Shown one piece after another: positions 7,920-15,407 of a stretch of 64,000 nt of DNA. Origin of the DNA: Bacteroidales bacterium UBA4772 (lineage in GTDB: Bacteria; Bacteroidota; Bacteroidia; Bacteroidales; VadinHA17); the NCBI GenBank assembly GCA_002403305.1, contig DHHM01000022.1, forward strand, positions 152,340-216,339. The letters are read 5' to 3'. The first letter of the stretch is position 1; each line of letters opens with the position of its first letter. The notes under the pieces were generated by a model. That model did not search any database, had not been told where the DNA came from, and saw nothing but the letters and a program-made list of their open reading frames with translations. The translations under genes and the position numbers were made by a program.

Positions 7920-9389
7920 ATGGAAAGAGCACTTTATTTATATAACACTCTCGTGCGCAAGAAGGAGCTGTTCGAGCCGCTGGCTCCTCCCTTCGCAGGT
8001 ATGTACGTCTGCGGTCCCACCGTCTACAGCGAGGCCCATCTCGGTCATGCCCGCCCGGCGGTGACATTCGACATCCTCTACAGGTACCTGATGCACCTGG
8101 GCTACAGGGTGCGTTATGTGCGCAACATCACCGACGTTGGTCATCTCGAGAATGAGGAGGATGACAGCGGTGAAGACAAGATAAGTCGCAGGGCCAGGCA
8201 GGAGAACCTGGAGCCGATGGAGGTGGTGCAGAAGTATATGAACAGCTTTCACAGGGCCATGGAGAGACTCAACACCCTGCCTCCCTCTATTGAACCAAGG
8301 GCTACCGGCCACATCATAGAACAGCAGCAGATGGTAGAGAGGCTTCTGGAGAGGGGATATGCCTACGAGGTGAATGGCTCGGTCTACTTTGATGTTGAGA
8401 AGTATGCCCGTGAGCATCACTACGGCATCCTGTCCGGCAGGGTGCTGGAGGATATGCGTGCCAACAGCCGGGTGCTGGAGGGACAGGAGGAGAAGCGGGG
8501 ACAGTTCGACTTCGCCCTGTGGAAGAAAGCCTCTCCGGGGCATATCATGAAGTGGCCTTCACCGTGGAGCGAAGGGTTTCCGGGATGGCACGTGGAATGC
8601 TCGGTGATGAGCACCAGGTACCTGGGTGAGACCTTCGACATACACGGAGGAGGCATGGACCTGATCTTCCCGCACCACGAGTGCGAGATAGCACAGAGTA
8701 CAGCCTCGCAGGGCCATCCCCCGGTTCGTTACTGGGTGCATAACAACATGGTCACCATCAACGGCCAGAAGATGGCAAGGTCGCTGGGTAACTTCATCAC
8801 CCTCGAAGAGCTCTTCACCGGCAGCCACAAGCTGCTGGTACAGGCCTACTCGCCCATGACAATCCGTTTCTTCATGCTGCAGGCACAGTACCGGAGCACG
8901 CTCGACTTCAGCAATGAGGCACTGCTGGCGGCATCACTGGGACTGCAGAAGCTGATGAACGCGGAGAGGACGCTGGCGGGTCTGATGCCCTCTGAGAGGT
9001 CAACGGTCGATATCAGCAGCACGGAGAAGGGATGCTACGAGGCGATGAGCGACGACCTCAATACGCCGGTGGCTCTGGCACACCTGTTTGATGCCGTGAG
9101 GATCATCAACCTCGTCAGTGACGGAAAGGAGAAGCTGACGGCAGATGACATCACTGCTTTGCGGCGAGTGTTCAGCACTTTCATCCATGACATCTTCGGA
9201 CTGAAGGCGGAGGAGGGTGCCGGGAGTGAGAAGCTGGCAGGGGTGCTCACGCTGTTGCTCGACATGAGGCAGGAGGCCAAGGCAAGGAAGGAGTGGGAGG
9301 TGTCAGACCGGATACGCAACAGGCTCAGTGAGCTCGGAATCACGGTCAAGGATCGCAGGGACGGATACGATTGGGAGATAACAGCATGA
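7920..9389 (+). CDS. cysS: Cysteinyl-tRNA synthetase
   Basis: 489 residues, normal length. The class I signature H-L-G-H is at residues 40-43, preceded by C-G-P-T with Cys31 as a zinc ligand. Further zinc-site residues lie around W-H-V-E-C-S-V-M and H-H-E-C-E. The KMSKS loop reads K-M-A-R-S (Lys284). It charges tRNA-Cys in the cytosol. The gene has its own promoter element and terminator-isolated upstream side. Its last 19 nt are included in a 71-bp duplication that runs into the spacer before ispG. Confidence 0.97.
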   Translation: MERALYLYNTLVRKKELFEPLAPPFAGMYVCGPTVYSEAHLGHARPAVTFDILYRYLMHLGYRVRYVRNITDVGHLENEEDDSGEDKISRRARQENLEPMEVVQKYMNSFHRAMERLNTLPPSIEPRATGHIIEQQQMVERLLERGYAYEVNGSVYFDVEKYAREHHYGILSGRVLEDMRANSRVLEGQEEKRGQFDFALWKKASPGHIMKWPSPWSEGFPGWHVECSVMSTRYLGETFDIHGGGMDLIFPHHECEIAQSTASQGHPPVRYWVHNNMVTINGQKMARSLGNFITLEELFTGSHKLLVQAYSPMTIRFFMLQAQYRSTLDFSNEALLAASLGLQKLMNAERTLAGLMPSERSTVDISSTEKGCYEAMSDDLNTPVALAHLFDAVRIINLVSDGKEKLTADDITALRRVFSTFIHDIFGLKAEEGAGSEKLAGVLTLLLDMRQEAKARKEWEVSDRIRNRLSELGITVKDRRDGYDWEITA

Positions 9390-9510
9390 GAGCTGCTCCG
9401 GCAATGAGATGGCAGATAAGCCTGCAGCTGCGGTGGTGAGGTTGGGAGACAACAGCATGGCATATGCTCCGGTAAGGGGAGGGCAGATCAGTCCGCCACC
9501 GCAGGGGGTA
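9371..9510 (+). repeat. 71-bp degenerate tandem duplication across the end of cysS
   Basis: TTGGGAGATAACAGCATG at 9371 recurs as TTGGGAGACAACAGCATG at 9442. Similar following sequence (GCTCCGG, then GGCAGAT) occurs in both copies. The first copy includes the cysS stop codon. Confidence 0.7.
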
Positions 9511-9529
9511 CTGAACGGCAGATAACGGT

Positions 9530-11104
9530 ATGACTATCAAACGATACAGGTCAGATATAATAACCATAGGCAGCCTGACCATGGGGGGTGATCTCCCCGT
9601 GCGTGTGCAGAGCATGACCAGCACCGACACGCTTGACACTGCTGCCAGCGTCAGCCAGTGCATACGTATCATTGAGGCGGGCGGTGAGCTTGTCAGGCTG
9701 ACAGCCCAGGGTGTCAGGGAGGCTGAAAACCTGGCCAGTATAAAGAGAGAATTACGCAGGGCAGGATTTGACACACCCATCTGTGCCGACATACATTTCA
9801 ATCCTGTCGCTGCCGAAGTGGCGGCACGCATTGTTGAGAAGGTACGCATCAACCCCGGCAACTATGCAGATAAGAGAGCCTCATTCATCAGGCAGGAGCT
9901 CACTGAAAGCGAATGGATGGCAGAGCTCGGACGGATCAGGGAGCGGCTGTTGCCACTGATCAGGATCTGCATGGATCATGGCACTGCCATAAGGATCGGG
10001 GTGAATCACGGGTCGCTCTCTGACCGCATCATGACCCGTTACGGTAACACACCGATGGGGATGGTTGTCTCGGCCATTGAATTCCTTAAGATATTCACAG
10101 GAGAAGGGTTTAACCGGATAGTTGTTTCCATGAAGTCGTCCGACACACTCACGATGGTGATTGCCAACCGTCTTCTGGTCAGGATGATGGCGGAGGAGGG
10201 GATGTTTTTCCCGGTTCACCTCGGCATCACTGAGGCTGGTGAGGGTGAGGACGGCAGGATCATCTCCGCTGCCGGCACCGGCACACTGTTGGCGGAGGGT
10301 ATAGGAGATACCGTCAGGGTATCGCTCTCGGAACCGCCAGAGGCAGAGATACCGGTAGCACGTGCCATCATCAGGGCTGTGGCCGGAGAAGCAGGACGGG
10401 TTGTGGAGCCCGTTGCCCCGCTGGAGCGAAGGCCCTCAGGTGATCCGTGGATGCCACAGGTGTTTGTTGCCGATACCGGAGGGGTCCGGGGTGAACCGGA
10501 GCAGGACTCTGAAGTTTCAGGAGGGTTCGCTGATGAGTCCGGAGCCCTTTTTGAGGGTGAGGCGCTGACCGTCGCTGCTGATCAGCTGATGACCGTGGCG
10601 GGCAGAGAGGCATATGACCGGCTGCTCAATCCTCACTTCCACTGTGATGATCCGGAGCAGCTGGCCGTTGAGTCTGCCGCGCTGCTGGGGCGCTTCTTCA
10701 TTGCACGGCACCCGGCGGGACTCTGCATCACAAACAGCGGTGCGGTGCAGGGCGAGCCCCTGAGGAGGCTGGCTTTTTCCATACTGCAGGCCACGGAGGC
10801 ACGTATCACCCGCACGAGGTATATATCATGCCCCACCTGCGGACGTACAAAATTCAACCTTCAGGAGGCGGTGCGCAGTGTCAAGGCGGCGACATCGCAC
10901 CTCACAGGCATGAAGATAGCAGTCATGGGATGCGTCGTCAACGGTCCGGGTGAGATGGCCGGTGCCGATTATGGCTACGTGGGGGCTGCAGAGGGCAGAG
11001 TACACATCTACCGCGGTACCGAGGCCGTGTATAAGAATATACCGGAGGCCGAGGCGCTGGAGAAGCTGCTGGAGCTCATCGGGAGCGATCAGGCAAGCCG
11101 ATGA
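9530..11104 (+). CDS. ispG: 4-hydroxy-3-methylbut-2-enyl diphosphate synthase (long, three-domain type)
   Basis: 524 residues. It reduces methylerythritol cyclodiphosphate to HMBPP in the MEP isoprenoid pathway. The N-terminal TIM barrel (1-290) has the conserved R-V-Q-S-M and the E-F-L-K-I-F segment. The C-terminal iron-sulfur domain has C-P-T-C (Cys434, Cys437) and G-C-V-V-N-G-P-G-E (Cys468, Glu475). Bacteroidota enzymes carry an additional inserted domain; here residues 290-430 fill that role but are shorter than I expect for the family and contain an acidic stretch with low sequence complexity. The start at 9530 has no clear Shine-Dalgarno. It lies 140 nt after cysS, in a spacer made of duplicated cysS tail. 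Confidence 0.93.
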   Translation: MTIKRYRSDIITIGSLTMGGDLPVRVQSMTSTDTLDTAASVSQCIRIIEAGGELVRLTAQGVREAENLASIKRELRRAGFDTPICADIHFNPVAAEVAARIVEKVRINPGNYADKRASFIRQELTESEWMAELGRIRERLLPLIRICMDHGTAIRIGVNHGSLSDRIMTRYGNTPMGMVVSAIEFLKIFTGEGFNRIVVSMKSSDTLTMVIANRLLVRMMAEEGMFFPVHLGITEAGEGEDGRIISAAGTGTLLAEGIGDTVRVSLSEPPEAEIPVARAIIRAVAGEAGRVVEPVAPLERRPSGDPWMPQVFVADTGGVRGEPEQDSEVSGGFADESGALFEGEALTVAADQLMTVAGREAYDRLLNPHFHCDDPEQLAVESAALLGRFFIARHPAGLCITNSGAVQGEPLRRLAFSILQATEARITRTRYISCPTCGRTKFNLQEAVRSVKAATSHLTGMKIAVMGCVVNGPGEMAGADYGYVGAAEGRVHIYRGTEAVYKNIPEAEALEKLLELIGSDQASR

Positions 11105-11262
11105 CCGTAAGGGCTGCCCGCCGGTAAGCTCAGAAACACAGTGATCGGAAGCCTTCCCGATTGGGAGATCAACCAGTACTGACTACATTCAACAACCAGC
11201 TTCAGACAATCCCGGGACCAATGGGATCAATTCGTTGGAGATCAACCAACCCGGTAATCCAA

Positions 11263-13407
11263 CTACTCCTTATCAGATGAATCGGCAAGTTTGTAATCTA
11301 GTTGCCTCTTCTGCAGGTCGGCCCTGGCAACCTCCACGCTGATCTTGTCGCCAAGCATGTAGACCTTGCCGGAGTGCCTGCCCCTGATGCTGTAGTTCTC
11401 CTCGTCGTATTCAAAATAGTCGTCCTGCAGCTCCCTGATGGCTATCATCCCCTCGCACTGGTTCTCGATGATCTCGACATAGATACCCCATTCGGTCACG
11501 CCGGAGATGACACCCTCGAACACCTTCCCGATCTTGTCGCTCATGAACTCCACCTGCTTGTACTTGATTGATGCCCTCTCGGCATCGGTGGCCAGCCGCT
11601 CCATCTTCGACGAGTGCTCGCACATCTTTGAGTACTTGTCGGGGTCACGCGGAGTCTGTCCCTCAAGATATCTGGAGAGCAGCCGGTGTACCATCATGTC
11701 GGGATAACGGCGGATGGGAGAGGTGAAGTGGGTATAGTGGCTGAAGGCGAGACTGTAGTGGCCTATATTTTCTGTCGAGTATACCGCTTTGGCCAGGGAG
11801 CGCAGGGCAAGGGTCTCGATGATGTTCTGCTCTTTCTTGCCGGATACATCATCCATAAGCTTGTTCATGGCGGCGGGGAGGCCCTTTACATTTTCGGTGT
11901 CAAGCTGATATCCAAACCTCTTGATGAAATATCCAAATGAGCTCAGTTTTTCAGGATTGGGTTTGTCGTGGATGCGGTAGACAAAGGTCTTCCCCCTGAG
12001 TTTTTTGCCTACATGTTCCGCCACCCTTTTATTTGCCAGCAGCATGAACTCCTCGATGAGCTGGTTGGCGGTGCCGAACTCGCGGAAAAGGATGCCGAGG
12101 GGCACTCCCTTTTCGCTCAGGTTGAACTTGACCTCGAGCCTCTCGAAGGCAAATGATCCTGAGGCAAAGCGTCTGCTGCGAAGTATCTGTGCCAGGTTGT
12201 TGAGGGTGAGGAGCTGCTCCTTCATCTCCCCGTCGCCGGTGTCGATCACCTTCTGTGCTCCAGCGTAGGAGAAGCGCATATCCGAACTTATCACCGTGCG
12301 TCCGAACCACTCACTGACGACTGTAGCCTTGCTGTCGAGCACGAAGACGGCCGAGTAGGTCAGCTTATCCTCGAAGGGGTTGAGTGAGCATATGTGGTTC
12401 GAGATCCTCTCGGGCAGCATCGGTATGGTGCGGTCGACCAGGTAGACCGAGGTTGCCCTCTCCTGTGCCACCTTCTCAATAGCCGATCCCGGCCTGATAT
12501 AGTGGGTTACATCTGCAATGTGCACTCCCACCTCCATATTGCCGTCAGGCAGCTTCCTGAGTGAAAGGGCATCGTCAAAGTCCCTGGCGTCTTCAGGGTC
12601 GATAGTAAACGTTGGTATATCGCGGAAGTCGCGCCGTGCGGCAATCTCCCCGGGGGTGATCTCTGCCTGTATCTTCTCTGCAGCAGCCTCAATCTCAGGC
12701 TCGAACCTGTTGGGGAGGCCGAACTCGGCGAGGATGGCATGCATCTCGGTGTCGTTCTCACCGGGATTGCCGAGCACCTCTATTATCTCACCCATGGGGT
12801 TTCGTGACCGCTGGTCCCACTCCACCATCCGTGCCACAGCCTTCTGCCCCTGCTTTGCCCCGTTGAGTTTGGCGAGGGGGATGAAGAGGTCGAAGGGCAT
12901 GTTCTTGTTATCAGGGATGAGGAAGGCAAACTGTTTTGTAAGTTCTATTGTTCCAACGAAGGTGGCGCGTGAGCGACTGATGATCTCCGTCACCTCTCCC
13001 TCAGGCCTCTTGCCCTTGTGCCGGGCATAGAGCAGCACCTTCACCTGGTCGCCGTGCAGCGCGGTGTTGAGGTTGCGGGCTGCAATAAAGACATCATCCT
13101 CCATCTCTTCAGATATCACGAAGCCGTAACCGAACTTCGTTAGGTCAACGGTGCCGGTAATATAGCCGCCGACAGCCCTGAGTATATATTTGCCGTGGTT
13201 TCTCTCCTCCGACAACCCATCCTTCTTCATTTTCAGGAGAGCCTCCGAGAGAGCTTGCTTCTCTTCCTTCTCAGAAAAATGCAGCCGTGCGGCGATCTGT
13301 TTGTAATTAAGGGGCTGCTTCGGATTCTTTGCCATAACCGCGGTGATCATCTCTATCAGTTTCTTCTGATCGATGCCGGGTTTTTTTTCCAGTTTTTTTC
13401 TTGCCAT
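11263..13407 (-). CDS. rnr: Ribonuclease R, RNB-family 3'-5' exoribonuclease
   Basis: 714 residues. In order: an N-terminal winged-helix segment (1-75), two cold-shock/OB domains (80-220), the RNB catalytic domain (255-590) and a C-terminal S1 domain (625-705). The catalytic acidic cluster I-D-P-E-D-A-R-D-F-D-D places Asp270, Asp276, Asp278 and Asp279 in the expected order. It degrades structured RNA in the cytosol. It converges with ispG across a 158-nt spacer in which I see no gene or strong terminator. It diverges from the PqqD-like gene, with a TATCTTTG element 22 nt before its ATG. Confidence 0.96.
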   Translation of the reverse strand: MARKKLEKKPGIDQKKLIEMITAVMAKNPKQPLNYKQIAARLHFSEKEEKQALSEALLKMKKDGLSEERNHGKYILRAVGGYITGTVDLTKFGYGFVISEEMEDDVFIAARNLNTALHGDQVKVLLYARHKGKRPEGEVTEIISRSRATFVGTIELTKQFAFLIPDNKNMPFDLFIPLAKLNGAKQGQKAVARMVEWDQRSRNPMGEIIEVLGNPGENDTEMHAILAEFGLPNRFEPEIEAAAEKIQAEITPGEIAARRDFRDIPTFTIDPEDARDFDDALSLRKLPDGNMEVGVHIADVTHYIRPGSAIEKVAQERATSVYLVDRTIPMLPERISNHICSLNPFEDKLTYSAVFVLDSKATVVSEWFGRTVISSDMRFSYAGAQKVIDTGDGEMKEQLLTLNNLAQILRSRRFASGSFAFERLEVKFNLSEKGVPLGILFREFGTANQLIEEFMLLANKRVAEHVGKKLRGKTFVYRIHDKPNPEKLSSFGYFIKRFGYQLDTENVKGLPAAMNKLMDDVSGKKEQNIIETLALRSLAKAVYSTENIGHYSLAFSHYTHFTSPIRRYPDMMVHRLLSRYLEGQTPRDPDKYSKMCEHSSKMERLATDAERASIKYKQVEFMSDKIGKVFEGVISGVTEWGIYVEIIENQCEGMIAIRELQDDYFEYDEENYSIRGRHSGKVYMLGDKISVEVARADLQKRQLDYKLADSSDKE

Positions 13408-13429
13408 TTCAAGATTGATTTTACTTTTT

Positions 13430-13437
13430 CAAAGATA
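13430..13437 (-). promoter_or_regulatory. Promoter -7 element (TATCTTTG) of rnr, overlapping a perfect inverted repeat
   Basis: Exact consensus on the minus strand. It overlaps one arm of an 8-bp perfect inverted repeat (13431-13438 with 13450-13457, 11-nt loop), which could be an operator or a chance structure. Confidence 0.55.
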
Positions 13438-13512
13438 GGTTGAATTCAGCTATCTTTCCTCTGTATATCAGTGCATATGCTCCGATATACATTTGTCTGA
13501 ACAGAATCAGAC

Positions 13513-13529
13513 GTTTTTGTGTAAGTTTG
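13513..13529 (+). promoter_or_regulatory. Promoter-like element shared with the ABC exporter operon
   Basis: Reads GTTTTTGTGTAAGTTTG, matching the element at 4266-4282 at 15 of 17 positions. It ends 17 nt before the ATG at 13547, the same distance as in the other operon. It contains the -7 match TAAGTTTG. Confidence 0.55.
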
Positions 13530-13546
13530 AGTTGATTATTTGTTAT

Positions 13547-13843
13547 ATGATTTCACTTTCCTCTATACCGTCGCATTCGCCGGCAGTTGTTTTCCGCAGG
13601 ATCAACGACGAATTTCTGTTGATTCCCCTGACAGACAACATTGCCGACATGGATTCGCTTTACAGGCTGACCGAGACCGGAGCTTTCATCTGGGAACTTA
13701 TTGACGGAGAGCTGTCCGTAGGTGATATAACGTCAAAGATAGTTGAAGAGTTCGATGTGGAAAAGGATATTGCCGAAAAGGATGCTCTGAATTTTCTCGG
13801 GGAGGTGCAGGAATTCCTTCATTTCAGGAGCTGTGACCATTGA
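13547..13843 (+). CDS. PqqD-like peptide-recognition protein
   Basis: 98 residues from the ATG at 13547. An upstream in-frame start at 13493 would place the promoter-like element inside the coding region and is disfavoured. The sequence follows the PqqD pattern: a beta strand F-R-R-I-N-D-E-F-L-L-I-P-L, then L-T-E-T-G-A-F-I-W-E-L-I-D-G, then a helix pair with V-E-E-F-D-V and a leucine-rich C-terminal helix. PqqD domains are RiPP recognition elements that bind leader peptides and present them to modifying enzymes. It overlaps the kinase-protease gene by 11 nt, so the two are probably translationally coupled. This is a stand-alone form, not fused to a radical SAM enzyme. Confidence 0.82.
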   Translation: MISLSSIPSHSPAVVFRRINDEFLLIPLTDNIADMDSLYRLTETGAFIWELIDGELSVGDITSKIVEEFDVEKDIAEKDALNFLGEVQEFLHFRSCDH

Positions 13844-15377
13844 TCTTTTGATAGCCGGAAGGAGGATCCGCCTGCAGTCAGCGGAAGGAGTCGCTCTGAA
13901 GCCTGATGAGCGGTTCAGCGCCTTTGCGGTGCCCTCTGATGTCCTGCCTTTTATGTTTATTGACACCACTCCGTACATCTGTGCCGATGTTGACCCCGGG
14001 AGTGTTAATGCGGTCCTTCCCTTCATGCCAGCTGATACTGAGCCTGATCTGGTTGTGGATGTTGAACCCGGTGCGGGGGAGATACCTGCCGGGGCGGTAA
14101 AAGTATTTGACGCACAGCTCATGGAGGAGGTTCCCGGGGGAGTGAGGAACTCGGGTGAGCCTTTCTGGGAGGTCTTCAGGGATGATGAGGCTGTCCGCGC
14201 GAGAGTGTTTCTGAAAGATCCGGAGAGGAGCCCTGTTCTGGAGATGCCTCACGGCAAAATGCGGTGGAGGATCTTTGCAGGTATCCTTCCCGCCAGGCCG
14301 GATTCAGGATTGCGGTCGGATCAGGTACTCCGGGATTCCTCTGACAGTAAATCAGTGGCAAGACCACATACCAGACCTGTCCACGACAAGAATACCTCTG
14401 ATCTGTTGGCTGAATATACCAGCGGCGGCATTTCCGATATTACTGTTGATCCTCTTCCCTGGCCTCTTGACGGACTGCTCCTTTATTTTCTTTTCTCACG
14501 GGCGGGTGATATCATGATCCATGGCTCAGGGGTCGTTGCCGGCGACAGGGGCTGGCTCTTCACCGGGCGCTCCGGCAGCGGCAAGACAACACTGGCAAGG
14601 ATCTTTGACGGCGCTGGCGACAGGGTCATACATGACGACAGGCTGGTGCTGCGCCGTGAAGGTACCGGATGGGTGATGCACAGCACTCCTGTCTACCGCA
14701 ATGATGAGCCGCGCAGTGCACTTCTCGATCATCTGTGGGTCATCAGGCACGGCGCGGCTAACGTGTCGGAGCCTGTTGCCGGGGCAGAGGCGGTGGCCTT
14801 GATACTGGCCAACTGCATACAGCAGAACTGGGACGGGGAGGCAGCATCACGGCTGGCGGCAGCGGCGGAGGACCTGGTCTCGTCAGTGAAGATCAGCAGG
14901 TTGTCGTTTGTGCCTGACAGCAGCATACGCGATTACCTGTTGCTGAGAAAAGCGGAGGATAAGACTCTTACCGCGGATACAGCTTCTGTGATGCTCGGTG
15001 AGCAGAGGCCTGTCACTTTAACTGCCGGCGGTTACAGCATGTGGCCCGCCATCAGGCCGGGTGATACGGTGGTGATTGAGCCCGGCGGTGCCAGGCTGCC
15101 GGTGCCGGGAGAGATTGTGGCGCTGCGGCGCGACGGAGGATATGTGATACACAGGGTAACCGAAGTGACTTCCGGGGAGGAGGTGTCCCTTATTCACACA
15201 CAGGGCGACGCCGTCATCCTGGAGGATGAGCCCTCCGAGGCTGCCATGGTAGCGGGAGTGGTGAAAAAAGTAATCAGGTCGGGGAGAGTGATACATCAGC
15301 TTCGTCGTCTCCTGCCCAGGCAGATCAACCGGTTGACAGCACTCATAGCCTCAGCCCTCTGCGGGCGGTCACGTTAA
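13833..15377 (+). CDS. Fusion of HPr-kinase-like domain with Ser-His signal-peptidase-like (S24/S26) domain
   Basis: 514 residues from a GTG start that overlaps the PqqD-like gene; AGGAG lies just upstream. Residues 195-375 resemble HPr kinase/phosphorylase-like proteins of peptide clusters: H-G-S-G-V-V, Walker A G-R-S-G-S-G-K-T-T (245-253, Lys251), then V-I-H-D-D and a P-V-Y-R-N-D-E segment. Residues 390-490 match the signal peptidase fold: G-Y-S-M-W-P-A-I with Ser402, G-E-I-V-A-L, I-H-R-V with His440 in the place of the usual lysine, and Q-G-D-A-V with downstream acidic residues. The Ser-His pair is the ER/SipW type. I see no convincing membrane anchor. Residues 37-84 are two 24-residue tandem copies, and the N-terminal 190 residues otherwise resemble nothing I know. 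Probable role: phosphorylate and/or cleave the leader of a peptide bound by the PqqD-like protein (inference). Confidence 0.8.
   Translation: MTIDLLIAGRRIRLQSAEGVALKPDERFSAFAVPSDVLPFMFIDTTPYICADVDPGSVNAVLPFMPADTEPDLVVDVEPGAGEIPAGAVKVFDAQLMEEVPGGVRNSGEPFWEVFRDDEAVRARVFLKDPERSPVLEMPHGKMRWRIFAGILPARPDSGLRSDQVLRDSSDSKSVARPHTRPVHDKNTSDLLAEYTSGGISDITVDPLPWPLDGLLLYFLFSRAGDIMIHGSGVVAGDRGWLFTGRSGSGKTTLARIFDGAGDRVIHDDRLVLRREGTGWVMHSTPVYRNDEPRSALLDHLWVIRHGAANVSEPVAGAEAVALILANCIQQNWDGEAASRLAAAAEDLVSSVKISRLSFVPDSSIRDYLLLRKAEDKTLTADTASVMLGEQRPVTLTAGGYSMWPAIRPGDTVVIEPGGARLPVPGEIVALRRDGGYVIHRVTEVTSGEEVSLIHTQGDAVILEDEPSEAAMVAGVVKKVIRSGRVIHQLRRLLPRQINRLTALIASALCGRSR
13941..14084 (+). repeat. 72-bp in-frame tandem duplication in the kinase-protease gene
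   Basis: Copies 13941-14012 and 14013-14084 each encode V-L-P-F-M, D-T, and D-V-(D/E)-P-G at the same spacing. They differ at many third positions, so the duplication is not recent. Confidence 0.8.
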
Positions 15378-15407
15378 CTTCGAATCCTGCTGCAAATCTA
15401 TACTCAC

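Noticed and set aside
13493..13546. Upstream start of the PqqD-like gene
   Set aside because: It would put the promoter-like element inside the coding region, and the extra residues lack similarity to PqqD.
1067..15377. Lasso peptide biosynthesis cluster
   Set aside because: The B1-like, kinase-like and nucleotidyltransferase-like parts are present, but no lasso cyclase or B2 protease was found, so only a general RiPP-like system is proposed.
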